This document shows, piece by piece, positions 29,919 through 37,706 of a stretch of DNA of 64,000 nucleotides. Each line of letters opens with the position of its first letter. Positions within the stretch are counted from its first letter, which is position 1. Source of the stretch: Nocardioides marinus (GTDB taxonomy: Bacteria; Actinomycetota; Actinomycetes; Propionibacteriales; Nocardioidaceae); the NCBI RefSeq assembly GCF_013408145.1, contig NZ_JACBZI010000001.1, forward strand, positions 1,657,501 through 1,721,500. The letters run 5' to 3'. The position numbers and the translations under genes are program-made. The notes under the pieces were generated by a model. The model worked only from the letters and a program-made list of their open reading frames with translations. It searched no databases and was not told where the DNA came from.

Positions 29919-30782
29919 GTGCCGCGCGACGTGGGCGAGCTGCTCTCGCTCCTGGACCTCGAGACGATCGACGACAACCTCTTCCGCGGTGCCCAGCAGG
30001 CCTCGGTGCTGCCCCGCGTCTTCGGCGGGCAGGTCGCAGCGCAGGCCCTGGTGGCGGCCTCGCGGACGACCGACCCGGCCTACGTGGTGCACTCGCTGCA
30101 CTCCTACTTCCTCCAGCCCGGCGACACCGGCGCCCCGATCGTCTACGACGTGGAGGAGCTGCGCAGCGGTCGCTCCTTCGCCACCCGCCGGGTGCTGGCC
30201 CGCCAGCACGGCCGACCGATCTTCGTGATGACGACCGACTTCCAGAAGCCGGAGGAGGGGCTGGAGCACCAGGACGCCTTCCCCGACGACGTCCCTGCGC
30301 CCGAGGACTGCTTCGACCCGCAGGCCGGTCGCGGCGACGAGCTCTCGGAGTGGGCAGCCATCTCGATGCGGTACGTCGGCTCCTCGGCCGACCTGCTGCC
30401 CGAGGACCCGCAGCGGCCGGGTCGTCAGCGGTTCTGGCTGAAGATCGACGGCGACCTGCCCGACGACCCGCTGGTGCACGCGGCCGCGTTCGCCTACGCC
30501 TCGGACATGACCCTGGCCGGCGCGGCGCTCGCCCCGCACGGCTACCGGCTCGGCGGACCGGACATCATGATCGCCTCGCTCGACCACGCCGTGTGGTTCC
30601 ACGAGGCGTTCCGTGCCGACCGGTGGTGGCTCTACGACCAGCACGCCCCCCGGGCCACCGGGGGACGGGCGCTGATCAACTCACGGGTCTTCACCGAGGA
30701 CGGCCGGCTCGTGGGCTCGACGGCCCAGGAGGCCCTGCTGCGGCGTACCCGCCCCTCGCGGGCCGCCGGCGAGGGCTCGTGA
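29919..30782 (+). CDS. tesB: Acyl-CoA thioesterase II (TesB), first copy
   Basis: A 287-residue double-hotdog thioesterase that hydrolyses acyl-CoA to free acid and CoA. Hotdog 1 has VFGGQVAAQAL and HSLHSYFLQPGD; hotdog 2 has HAAAFAYASDM (catalytic Asp), ASLDHAVWFH and RADRWWLYDQ. It starts with GTG immediately after the PAC2 stop and overlaps the next tesB by one base, so PAC2-tesB-tesB is one operon. Chain-length preference is unknown. Confidence 0.93.
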   Translation: MPRDVGELLSLLDLETIDDNLFRGAQQASVLPRVFGGQVAAQALVAASRTTDPAYVVHSLHSYFLQPGDTGAPIVYDVEELRSGRSFATRRVLARQHGRPIFVMTTDFQKPEEGLEHQDAFPDDVPAPEDCFDPQAGRGDELSEWAAISMRYVGSSADLLPEDPQRPGRQRFWLKIDGDLPDDPLVHAAAFAYASDMTLAGAALAPHGYRLGGPDIMIASLDHAVWFHEAFRADRWWLYDQHAPRATGGRALINSRVFTEDGRLVGSTAQEALLRRTRPSRAAGEGS

Positions 30783-31669
30783 TGGAGGTCCCCGAGCCGA
30801 CGCCGCTGCGCGGGCCCGACCAGGGCGCGGTCGACGAGCTCCTCGAGCTGCTCGACCTCGAGACCATCGACCAGGACCTCTACCGCGGCAGCAACGTGCA
30901 CACGCCGCGCGGGCGGGTCTTCGGCGGCCAGGTCGCCGCGCAGGCGCTGTGCGCGGGCATCCGGACCGTCCCGCAGGAGTTCGGCGTGCACTCGCTGCAC
31001 TCCTACTTCCTGCTCCCCGGGAACCCGAGCATCCCGATCGTCTACGACGTCGAGCGGATCCGGGACGGTCGCTCGTTCCTGACCCGTCGCGTGGCCGCGC
31101 GCCAGCACGGCCGGCCGATCTACTTCCTGACCGCGAACTTCCAGCGCGAGGAGGAGGGCTTCAGCCACCAGGACGCGATGCCCTCGGTGATCCGCCCCGA
31201 GGAGGGCCTGGACCTCGTCGAGCTGATGACCGTCCGCGGCAACAGCGACGCCGAGGCGCTCGGGCGTGAGTGGGCGGCGCTGGACGTGCGCTGGGTGGGC
31301 AGCTCCAAGCACGGTCTCGAGCCCGACCCGGTGCACCCCTCGCGGGCGCGGATGTGGGCCAAGGTCAACGGCGACCTGGGGGAGGATCCCGTCGCCCACG
31401 TCGCAGCCTTCACCTTCGCCTCCGACGTCTCGCTGCTGGGGGCGACCCTGGCCGCCCACCCGGTGGCCCCGCACAAGACCCAGATGGCCTCGCTGGACCA
31501 CACCATCTGGTTCCACCGCCCCTTTCGCGCCGACCGCTGGTGGCTCTACGACCAGTGGTCGCCCTCGGCCCAGTCCGCGCGCGGCCTGGCCATCGGCCGG
31601 GTCTTCACCGAGGACGGCACCCTGGTCGCCACGGTGGCCCAGGAGGGCCTGATTCGACCCCGCGATTAG
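30782..31669 (+). CDS. tesB: Acyl-CoA thioesterase II (TesB), second tandem copy
   Basis: A 295-residue paralogue of the preceding gene. VFGGQVAAQAL, HSLHSYFLLPGN, GRSFLTRRVAARQHGRPI, TFASDVSLLG with the catalytic Asp, ASLDHTIWFHRPFRADRWW and LYDQWSPSAQ align throughout. The two copies look about half identical by eye, an old tandem duplication rather than a recent one. The ATG at 30782 shares its A with the upstream TGA stop. Confidence 0.93.
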   Translation: MEVPEPTPLRGPDQGAVDELLELLDLETIDQDLYRGSNVHTPRGRVFGGQVAAQALCAGIRTVPQEFGVHSLHSYFLLPGNPSIPIVYDVERIRDGRSFLTRRVAARQHGRPIYFLTANFQREEEGFSHQDAMPSVIRPEEGLDLVELMTVRGNSDAEALGREWAALDVRWVGSSKHGLEPDPVHPSRARMWAKVNGDLGEDPVAHVAAFTFASDVSLLGATLAAHPVAPHKTQMASLDHTIWFHRPFRADRWWLYDQWSPSAQSARGLAIGRVFTEDGTLVATVAQEGLIRPRD

Positions 31670-31699
31670 CACAACAAAGATGTAATTCGTGACAGACAC

Positions 31700-31735
31700 G
31701 CCGCAGGTCGTTACTTTTGTGACGAAAGTGGCGGC
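31700..31735 (+). promoter_or_regulatory. Nested inverted repeat upstream of the M23 peptidase
   Basis: GCCGC (31700) pairs with GCGGC (31731); inside it ACTTT pairs with AAAGT. Read on the minus strand the core is GTCACAAAAGTAAC, resembling the repeated GTNAC half-sites described for the MtrA response regulator, which controls cell-wall hydrolases. It may equally be an RNA leader hairpin. Confidence 0.35.
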
Positions 31736-31789
31736 TGTGCCCTCCTGAGGTGGGTGTGACCGGGTCCGCCCCTGTCGACAGGAGGGCCC

Positions 31790-32998
31790 GTGGCGCGGCT
31801 GCGGACGCTGGGTGCAGGAGCGCTGCTGGGCGCCGTGGTGCTCGTCGGGGTGCCGGCCGGTGCCTGGGCGCAGCCGGTCACCGACTACGACATGCCCTTC
31901 CCGTGCGGCCAGGAGTGGAAGGGGACCACCCGCTCCAGCCACAGCCCCAGCCCCCGGTCGATCGACTGGAACCGCGCCGACGACGACGGCGACCCGGTCG
32001 TGGCCTCGGCCCCGGGTGTGGTGAGGACGGCGGACGCGACCTCGGCCCGCGGGTACGGGCACCACGTGGTGGTCGACCACGGTGACGGCGAGAGCACGGT
32101 CTACGCCCACCTCGACGAGGTCCACGTGGTCGTGGGTCAGCGCGTCGACCAGGCCGCGCAGCTCGGCACGGTCGGGTCCACGGGCAACTCCACCGGCCCG
32201 CACCTGCACTACGAGCAGCGCCTCGACGGCCAGGACGTCGAGGCGTGGTTCGACGGGGCCGCCTTCGTCTACGGCTCCACCCAGCGCTCGGCCAACTGCG
32301 TCGACGTGCCACTGGCGGCGAACATGATCGGCAAGCCGGCCGCCGAGCTCGTGGTCTACCGGCGGGCGACCCGCTCGCAGTTCCTCGTCCAGCGGGCCGG
32401 GAAGGCGCCCAAGCGGATGCGCCTGGGCACGGCCACCGACGAGCCGGTGCTCGGCGACTGGGACGGCAACGGCAAGGCCAACCTGGGGGTCTGGACACCG
32501 GAGACCGGGGTCTTCACCCTCCGCGTCGGCAAGCAGTCGACCGCCCGGGTCGCGCTCGGCACCGCCTCCGACCAGCCCGTGGCTGGGGACTGGGACGGCG
32601 ACGGCCGGTGGGAGGTCGGGGTCCGCAGCCCGGCCAGCGGCACCTGGCGGTTGCGCGGCGCCGACGGCTCCCTGCGCACGGTGACGCTCGGCGGCGCCGG
32701 CGACATCCCGGTCACCGGCGACTGGGACGGCGACGGGCGCACCGACCTGGGGGTCTTCGACCAGTCCACGGCGACGTTCACGCTGCGCCGCGAGGACGGG
32801 GACGGTCTCGTGTGGACCGCCCAGGTCCAGTTCGGCGACCCCGGTGACCTCCCGGTGGCTGGTGACTGGGACGGCAACGCCACCACCGAGGTGGGCGTGT
32901 GGAAGCCCGCCACGGCCACCTTCTCCGAGCGTCGCGCCGCCTCGGCCACCGCGGCCCGCGAGAGCACAGCTGCCCGGAGGTTCGGCCGGCCCCGCTGA
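31790..32998 (+). CDS. Secreted M23 (LytM) peptidase with tandem DWDGDG repeats
   Basis: A 402-residue exported protein. Signal peptide 1-24 (GALLGAVVLVGVPAGAWA). M23 domain about 28-165: SSHSPSPRSIDWN holds the first His and Asp ligands, and GNSTGPHLHYEQ the HxH motif. Residues 180-385 hold four repeats of about 45 residues, each with GDWDGxGxxxxGVW, a calcium-binding FG-GAP/VCBS-like propeller blade; four blades are too few to close a propeller alone. The usual role is peptidoglycan cross-bridge cleavage. GTG start with RBS CAGGAGGG. The C-terminus is Ala/Arg-rich and low-complexity. Confidence 0.88.
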   Translation: MARLRTLGAGALLGAVVLVGVPAGAWAQPVTDYDMPFPCGQEWKGTTRSSHSPSPRSIDWNRADDDGDPVVASAPGVVRTADATSARGYGHHVVVDHGDGESTVYAHLDEVHVVVGQRVDQAAQLGTVGSTGNSTGPHLHYEQRLDGQDVEAWFDGAAFVYGSTQRSANCVDVPLAANMIGKPAAELVVYRRATRSQFLVQRAGKAPKRMRLGTATDEPVLGDWDGNGKANLGVWTPETGVFTLRVGKQSTARVALGTASDQPVAGDWDGDGRWEVGVRSPASGTWRLRGADGSLRTVTLGGAGDIPVTGDWDGDGRTDLGVFDQSTATFTLRREDGDGLVWTAQVQFGDPGDLPVAGDWDGNATTEVGVWKPATATFSERRAASATAARESTAARRFGRPR

Positions 32999-33029
32999 GG
33001 TTCGAGCGGGGAGGGTCGAGCGGTGAGGC

Positions 33030-33920
33030 TCAGTGCGCGGCCGCGCGCCCCACGAGGTGCGGGGCCGACGAGCGAGGGTCGGTCAGCGAGAACAGGTAGC
33101 CGTCGTCGTACCGCTCGGAGCCGAAGGCGACCTTGCCGGGCAGCAGGATCGGCTTCTTGAACGCGACGTCGACGGTGACCGCCTCGGGCAGCCGATTCTC
33201 CAGGGCCGCCACGCACCGGGCCAGGCTCCACATGCCGTGCGCGATCTGCCGGGGGAAGCCCAGTGCCTTCGCGGTGACGGGGTAGAGGTGGATCGGGTTG
33301 TGGTCGCCGGAGACCGCGGCGTAGCGACGACCCAGGTCGGCGGGGAGCTTCCAGACCACGCCGTTGGACGGCGTGGTCGGGATCTCGAGGCCGGCCGGGG
33401 CGTCGGAGTCCCCCGTACCGCGCCGCAGGTAGGAGCTGGTGCTCTCCCACACCGGGGTGCCGTCGCCGTCGGTGATCGCGGTGGTGAAGTCGAAGACCCT
33501 CCCCTTGGCGTGGGGACGCGAGGGGGAGACGCTCGCCGAGACCTGCAGGGTGTCGCCGATGCTGATCTGCCGGTAGCGGGTGACGGAGTTCTCCAGGTGC
33601 ACGGTGCCGATCGCCGGGGCCGGGAAGGCCGGGTCGGTCATGATCGCCATGTGCAGGCCGAAGGCCAGCATGTGCGGGTAGGTCAGCGGCACGGTGTCCT
33701 TGTGCGGGAAGCCGCAGACCTCGGCGTACGCGTGGACGTGCTCGCCGTCCACCGTCACCGGGGGGCGGTCGTAGGAGAGCCCGCCGAAGCCGTCCGCCGA
33801 CGCCTTGCGTACGCCGGGCAGCGAGCCGACCACCGGGATGCTCGGCAGCGCCGCGCGCAGCAGCGCGCCGAGACCGGCAGAGCCGTCGTGGGACGTGGTG
33901 GCGGACGACGCGGTGGTCAC
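33030..33920 (-). CDS. htdX: MaoC-like 3-hydroxyacyl dehydratase (HtdX type)
   Basis: A 296-residue two-hotdog MaoC-family dehydratase. The hydratase-2 motif is in the second half: YAAVSGDHNPIHLYPVTA with Asp and His, followed by GFPRQIAHGMWSLA. The N-terminal hotdog lacks the catalytic residues, as in HtdX. It dehydrates 3-hydroxyacyl-CoA/ACP. It follows fabG4 by one base and matches M. tuberculosis Rv0241c-Rv0242c, recalled as a fatty-acid elongation/beta-oxidation set. Confidence 0.9.
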   Translation of the reverse strand: MTTASSATTSHDGSAGLGALLRAALPSIPVVGSLPGVRKASADGFGGLSYDRPPVTVDGEHVHAYAEVCGFPHKDTVPLTYPHMLAFGLHMAIMTDPAFPAPAIGTVHLENSVTRYRQISIGDTLQVSASVSPSRPHAKGRVFDFTTAITDGDGTPVWESTSSYLRRGTGDSDAPAGLEIPTTPSNGVVWKLPADLGRRYAAVSGDHNPIHLYPVTAKALGFPRQIAHGMWSLARCVAALENRLPEAVTVDVAFKKPILLPGKVAFGSERYDDGYLFSLTDPRSSAPHLVGRAAAH

Positions 33921-33921
33921 C

Positions 33922-35256
33922 TCAGGCCCCCAGCATCATCTGGCCGCAGACCCGCACCACGTTGCCGTTGACGGCGGTCGAGCCGGGCGAGGCGAACCAG
34001 GCGATGGTCTCGGCGACGTCGACGGGCAGACCACCCTGCGACATCGCGTTGAGGCGCTGGCCGACCTCGCGGGTGGCCAGCGGGACCGCCGCGGTCATCG
34101 CGGTGATGATGAAGCCGGGCGCGACGGCGTTGATCGTGATGCCGTCCTTCAGCTCGTCCTTGAGGGAGTCCACGAACCCGATGACGCCGGCCTTCGAGGC
34201 GGCGTAGTTGGTCTGGCCGACGTTGCCGGCGATGCCGGCGATGCTCGCGACGCCGACGATCGAGCCGCCCTTGTTGACGACCTTCTGCGCGAGCAGCTCG
34301 CGGGTGATCTTCTCCGGCGCGGTGAGGTTCACCGCGATCACGGACTCCCAGCGGTCCTCGCCCATGTTGGCGAGCTTCTTGTCGCGGGTGATGCCGGCGT
34401 TGTGGACGACCACGTCGACGCCACCGTGCTTGGTGGAGAGGTGGTGGGCGATGCGCTGCGGGGCGTCCTTCGCGGTGATGTCGAGGGTCAGCCAGTCGCC
34501 GTCGAGCTCCTTCATCAGCGCCTGCAGCTCGTTGGCGGCCTGCGGCACGTCGACACCGACGACGGTCGCGCCGTCACGGTGCAGGACGCGGGCGATCTGC
34601 TCGCCGATGCCGCGGCTGGCGCCGGTCACCAGGGCGACCTTGCCGGCCAACGGCTGCTGCCAGTCGGCGACCGCAGCGGCCTTCGTCGTACCGGTGGCAC
34701 CGATGCGCACGACCTGGCCGGAGACGTAGGCGGACTTGGGGGAGAGCAGGAAGGCCAGCGTGCTGGTGGCCGCGGCCTCGGCGCCCTCGGCGACGTAGAC
34801 CAGCTGCGAGGTGCCGCCACGGCCGATCTCCTTGCCGAGGCTGCGGGTGAAGCCCTCGAGCGCGCGCTGGGCGACGCGCTCGGAGCCGCTGCACTGCTCC
34901 GGCGGGGTGCCGATGACCACGACGCGCGGGCACGAGGCCAGGCTGCGCATCAGCGGGGTGAAGAACTGCTGGAGGGCGACGAGCTGGTCGGCAGAGCTCA
35001 GGCCGGTGGCGTCGAAGACCAGGCCCTTGTACTTCTGGCCGTCCTCGGTCACCGCGGTGCTGGCGATGCCGACGGTGTCGAGCAGGCCGGGCAGCGACTC
35101 GGCCAGGCGGCCGGTGCCGCCCACGACCACGGTGCCGTCCACGAGCGGGTCGCCGGCGGTGTAGCGCTCGAGCGGCGTGGGGGCGGGGAGCCCGAGGTTC
35201 TTGACGAGGATCTTGCCCAGCGGGGACTGGGTGAAGCTCTGGTACTTGTCGCTCAT
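33922..35256 (-). CDS. fabG4: High-molecular-weight 3-oxoacyl-ACP/CoA reductase (FabG4)
   Basis: A 444-residue HMwFabG. A degenerate flavodoxin-like N-terminal half (1-195) lacks a cofactor motif; an active SDR half follows with VTGASRGIGEQIA (NAD(H) binding, about 211), NAG at HNAGITRD, the catalytic Ser in GVASIAGIAG, and YAASK. The family prefers NADH. RBS GGAGGAA sits 10 bases before the ATG. It is divergent from fadA2 across 173 bases that contain two TGTAACT repeats. With htdX and fadA2 it could run three steps of beta-oxidation or its reverse. Confidence 0.94.
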   Translation of the reverse strand: MSDKYQSFTQSPLGKILVKNLGLPAPTPLERYTAGDPLVDGTVVVGGTGRLAESLPGLLDTVGIASTAVTEDGQKYKGLVFDATGLSSADQLVALQQFFTPLMRSLASCPRVVVIGTPPEQCSGSERVAQRALEGFTRSLGKEIGRGGTSQLVYVAEGAEAAATSTLAFLLSPKSAYVSGQVVRIGATGTTKAAAVADWQQPLAGKVALVTGASRGIGEQIARVLHRDGATVVGVDVPQAANELQALMKELDGDWLTLDITAKDAPQRIAHHLSTKHGGVDVVVHNAGITRDKKLANMGEDRWESVIAVNLTAPEKITRELLAQKVVNKGGSIVGVASIAGIAGNVGQTNYAASKAGVIGFVDSLKDELKDGITINAVAPGFIITAMTAAVPLATREVGQRLNAMSQGGLPVDVAETIAWFASPGSTAVNGNVVRVCGQMMLGA

Positions 35257-35340
35257 GTGCGCGCGGTTCCTCCGTCGTGTCGACTTCTCAGCCCATCGGG
35301 TGCGGCCAGGGGCCAGCGGTGGCCATGGTGGCCAGCAGCA

Positions 35341-35359
35341 TGTAACTAGACGTGTAACT
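35341..35359. promoter_or_regulatory. Two TGTAACT direct repeats between fabG4 and fadA2
   Basis: TGTAACT at 35341 and again at 35353, exactly 12 bases apart, in the divergent promoter region. The half-site resembles TGCAACT in the palindrome at the tetR start (37567-37587), so the same regulator may act on both. This is inference. Confidence 0.4.
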
Positions 35360-35429
35360 CAGTGTCCACATTTCGTGACGTGCCACTCACAGCCTTCTCC
35401 CCGGGCGGCTTGGGCGCAAGGATGGGGGC

Positions 35430-36713
35430 ATGCAGACCCAGACTCGTCGTGTCGCCATCATCGGCGGCAACCGGATCCCCTTCGCCCGCTCCAACACCCA
35501 CTACGCCACGGCCTCCAACCAGGAGATGCTGACCGCGGCCATCGACGGGCTCGTCGACCGTTTCGGCCTGGCCGGTGAGGCGGTGGGCGAGGTCGTCGCC
35601 GGTGCCGTGCTCAAGCACTCCCGCGACTTCAACCTGACCCGCGAGGCGGTGCTGGGCTCCAAGCTGGCGCCCGAGACCCCCGCGACCGACATCCAGCAGG
35701 CCTGCGGCACCGGCCTGCAGGCGGCGATCCAGGTCGCCAACAAGATCGCGCTGGGCCAGATCGAGGTCGGCATCGCCGGTGGCAGCGACACCACCTCCGA
35801 CGCCCCGGTCGCCATCAGCGAGAAGCTGCGCAAGAAGCTGCTCAAGGTCAACGCCGCCCGCGACACCAAGGGCAAGATCGCCGCGCTCGGCGCCATCCGC
35901 CCCGGCGACATCGGCCTGGCCATCCCCCAGAACGGCGAGCCGCGCACCGGCCTGTCGATGGGGGAGCACGCCGCCCTCACCGCCCTGGAGTGGCAGATCA
36001 GCCGGGAGGCCCAGGACGAGCTCGCCGCCGCCTCGCACCAGAAGCTCGGGGCGGCGTACGACGCCGGCTTCCTCGACGACCAGATCACCCCGTTCCGCGG
36101 GCTGGAGCGCGACTCCAACCTGCGCCCGGACTCCTCGGTCGAGAAGCTCGCCAAGCTCAAGCCGGTGTTCGGCAAGGGCGAGGCGGCCACCATGACGGCC
36201 GCCAACTCCACCCCGCTGACCGACGGCGCCTCCGTGGTGCTGCTCGCCTCGGAGGAGTGGGCCGAGGAGCGCGGCCTGCCCGTGCTGGCCTACCTCACCG
36301 AGTACGAGACGGCCGCGGTCGACTACGTCCACGGCGGCGAGGGCCTGCTCATGGCTCCGGCGTACGCCATGGCCCGGATGCTGACCCGCGCCGGCCTGTC
36401 GCTGCAGGACTTCGACTACTACGAGATCCACGAGGCCTTCGCCTCGCAGGTGCTCTCCACCCTGGCCGCCTGGGAGGACCCGGTGTTCTGCAAGGAGCGC
36501 CTGGGCCTGGACGCGCCGCTGGGCTCCATCGACCGCAGCAAGCTCAACGTCAACGGCTCCTCGCTCGCCGCGGGCCACCCGTTCGCCGCGACCGGCGGCC
36601 GGATCATCCCGGTGCTGGCCAAGCTGCTGGCGCAGAAGGGCTCCGGCAAGGGCGTCATCTCCGTGTGCGCCGCCGGCGGCCAGGGCGTCACCGCCATCAT
36701 CGAGCGCCCCTGA
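35430..36713 (+). CDS. fadA2: Acetyl-CoA acetyltransferase/thiolase (FadA2 type)
   Basis: A 427-residue thiolase of the FadI/FadA2 subgroup. The nucleophile is in IQQACGTGLQAA (about residue 92), then NVNGSSLAAGHPFAATGGR with the catalytic His and VCAAGGQG with the second Cys; EIHEAFASQV is the fourth motif. It is divergent from fabG4-htdX, the arrangement of Rv0241c-Rv0242c-Rv0243. The ATG at 35430 lies 6 bases after AAGGAT, a weak leaderless -10 (or AAGGA serves as an RBS). Confidence 0.93.
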   Translation: MQTQTRRVAIIGGNRIPFARSNTHYATASNQEMLTAAIDGLVDRFGLAGEAVGEVVAGAVLKHSRDFNLTREAVLGSKLAPETPATDIQQACGTGLQAAIQVANKIALGQIEVGIAGGSDTTSDAPVAISEKLRKKLLKVNAARDTKGKIAALGAIRPGDIGLAIPQNGEPRTGLSMGEHAALTALEWQISREAQDELAAASHQKLGAAYDAGFLDDQITPFRGLERDSNLRPDSSVEKLAKLKPVFGKGEAATMTAANSTPLTDGASVVLLASEEWAEERGLPVLAYLTEYETAAVDYVHGGEGLLMAPAYAMARMLTRAGLSLQDFDYYEIHEAFASQVLSTLAAWEDPVFCKERLGLDAPLGSIDRSKLNVNGSSLAAGHPFAATGGRIIPVLAKLLAQKGSGKGVISVCAAGGQGVTAIIERP

Positions 36714-36729
36714 CCCACCCCGTCACCGC

Positions 36730-36771
36730 GGCCCCGTCTCCTCGGCCCCGTCTCCTCGGCCCCGTCTCCTG
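36730..36771 (+). repeat. Three tandem copies of a 14-bp repeat
   Basis: GGCCCCGTCTCCTC repeats at 36730, 36744 and 36758; the third copy differs at its last base. The third copy is the 5' arm of the terminator that follows, so the array looks like expansion of a terminator arm. Confidence 0.85.
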
Positions 36772-36786
36772 CGTGGAGGCGGGGCC
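36758..36786 (+). terminator. Terminator after fadA2
   Basis: A 12-bp stem (with one G-U): GGCCCCGTCTCC pairs with GGAGGCGGGGCC around loop TGCGT. No T-run follows. Confidence 0.7.
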
Positions 36787-36790
36787 GTGT

Positions 36791-36836
36791 GACGTCATAC
36801 GGACGGGACGTCCGCTGGTGCGGGACGTATGACGTC
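36791..36836. repeat. Perfect 10-bp inverted repeat between fadA2 and tetR
   Basis: GACGTCATAC (36791-36800) and GTATGACGTC (36827-36836) with a 26-base spacer that itself contains the palindrome GGACGTCC. It lies 17 bases after the tetR stop, so it is either the tetR terminator or a protein-binding site. Confidence 0.6.
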
Positions 36837-36853
36837 CCAAGGACGGAGCAGGG

Positions 36854-37549
36854 TCAGGCGCGGCCGCCGCCGCGGGCGAGCGCGAGCGCGGAGACGACGA
36901 GGTAGTCGCGGACCTGGTCGTGGGAGATCTCGCCGACGGTGGGGACGCCGGGGGCGGCCTCCTTGACCAGGATGCCGACGCGGGCGAGCTGGAGGGCGCC
37001 GAGGCCGCTGGCGTAGAGCGTGTTCGCGAGCAGGGTGGGGTCGGAGACGGTGAAGTCGCCGGCCCGGACGCCGTCCTCGAGGGCGCCGGACAGGATGGAC
37101 AGGCACCCGGAGATGCCGCGCCCGAGCCGGAAGAGCGCGCTCTCGGAGATCTCGTCGAGCAGCTCGGGGCCCGAGCGGCGCATCAGCGCCTGGGCGCAGT
37201 CCACGAACGCGGGGTGGGCCAGGGCGTAGTCGACGAAGGCGCCGACGATGCGGGCCAGCCGCTCGTCGGCGGGGCCGCCGGCCGCGGAGGCGGTCTCCAG
37301 CGCGCCGCGCATCTCCTCGAGGTAGCCGACCAGCGTGAGGGCGAAGAGCTCCTCCTTGCCGCTGAAGTGGCGGTAGACGATGGCCCGGTTGATGCCGACG
37401 GCCTTGGCGATGTCCTCGATCTGGGCGTCGCGGACGCCGCGCTCGTCGAAGAGTGCGCGGGTCGCCTGCAGGATCTCCGCCTCCCGGGCGCGGCGACGGG
37501 CCGCGGCGGCGGAGCGTCGGCCGTCGGTCTCGGGGGCGCGCGAGCTCAT
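36854..37549 (-). CDS. TetR-family transcriptional regulator
   Basis: A 231-residue TetR regulator. The N-terminal HTH spans about 25-75 with IEDIAKAVGINRAIVYRHF, the classical recognition helix ending in YRHF. The basic extension RRSAAAARRRAREAEI precedes it. The C-terminal ligand domain is helical and hydrophobic, suited to an acyl ligand. Start: ATG 37549; the longer open frame would read through the operator palindrome. That palindrome begins 18 bases upstream, so autoregulation is expected. Its position next to fadA2/fabG4/htdX suggests control of fatty-acid genes (inference). Confidence 0.93.
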   Translation of the reverse strand: MSSRAPETDGRRSAAAARRRAREAEILQATRALFDERGVRDAQIEDIAKAVGINRAIVYRHFSGKEELFALTLVGYLEEMRGALETASAAGGPADERLARIVGAFVDYALAHPAFVDCAQALMRRSGPELLDEISESALFRLGRGISGCLSILSGALEDGVRAGDFTVSDPTLLANTLYASGLGALQLARVGILVKEAAPGVPTVGEISHDQVRDYLVVSALALARGGGRA

Positions 37550-37566
37550 GCCTTGCACGATACGCG

Positions 37567-37587
37567 CGTGCAACTCGGAGTTGCACG
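37567..37587 (-). promoter_or_regulatory. Perfect 21-bp palindrome at the tetR promoter
   Basis: Arms CGTGCAACTC and GAGTTGCACG flank one central G with no mismatch. Such a long perfect palindrome 18 bases upstream of a TetR start is almost certainly the autoregulatory operator. Confidence 0.82.
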
Positions 37588-37633
37588 CCTGTGACAGGAA
37601 CGTCACGTCCCCTTGTTCCGACCTCTTCGCACC

Positions 37634-37706
37634 GAGCCGGCGTATCAATGCGCCGGTTCGGCGAGCAGGACGGGTCGAGCCGGCGTATTGATACGCCGGC
37701 TCGGCG
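37634..37706. repeat. Pair of 30-bp palindromic direct repeats
   Basis: Two copies, 37634-37663 and 37677-37706, identical at 26 of 30 positions. Each is GAG + CCGGCGTAT..AT(A/G)CGCCGG + a TCGGCG tail; the second copy has a perfect stem CCGGCGTAT-TG-ATACGCCGG. The second ends at the DNA ligase stop codon. It may act as a ligase terminator or be a dispersed REP-like element. Confidence 0.8.

Noticed and set aside
31670..31789. ydaO (c-di-AMP) riboswitch upstream of the M23 peptidase
   Set aside because: Such riboswitches precede actinobacterial wall hydrolases, but the conserved GGGGAGCC-type core is absent and the region is too short.
36714..36853. tRNA or small RNA gene between fadA2 and tetR
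   Set aside because: The hairpins are simple repeats; no TTCNANNC T-loop or cloverleaf arrangement could be found there or in any other gap.
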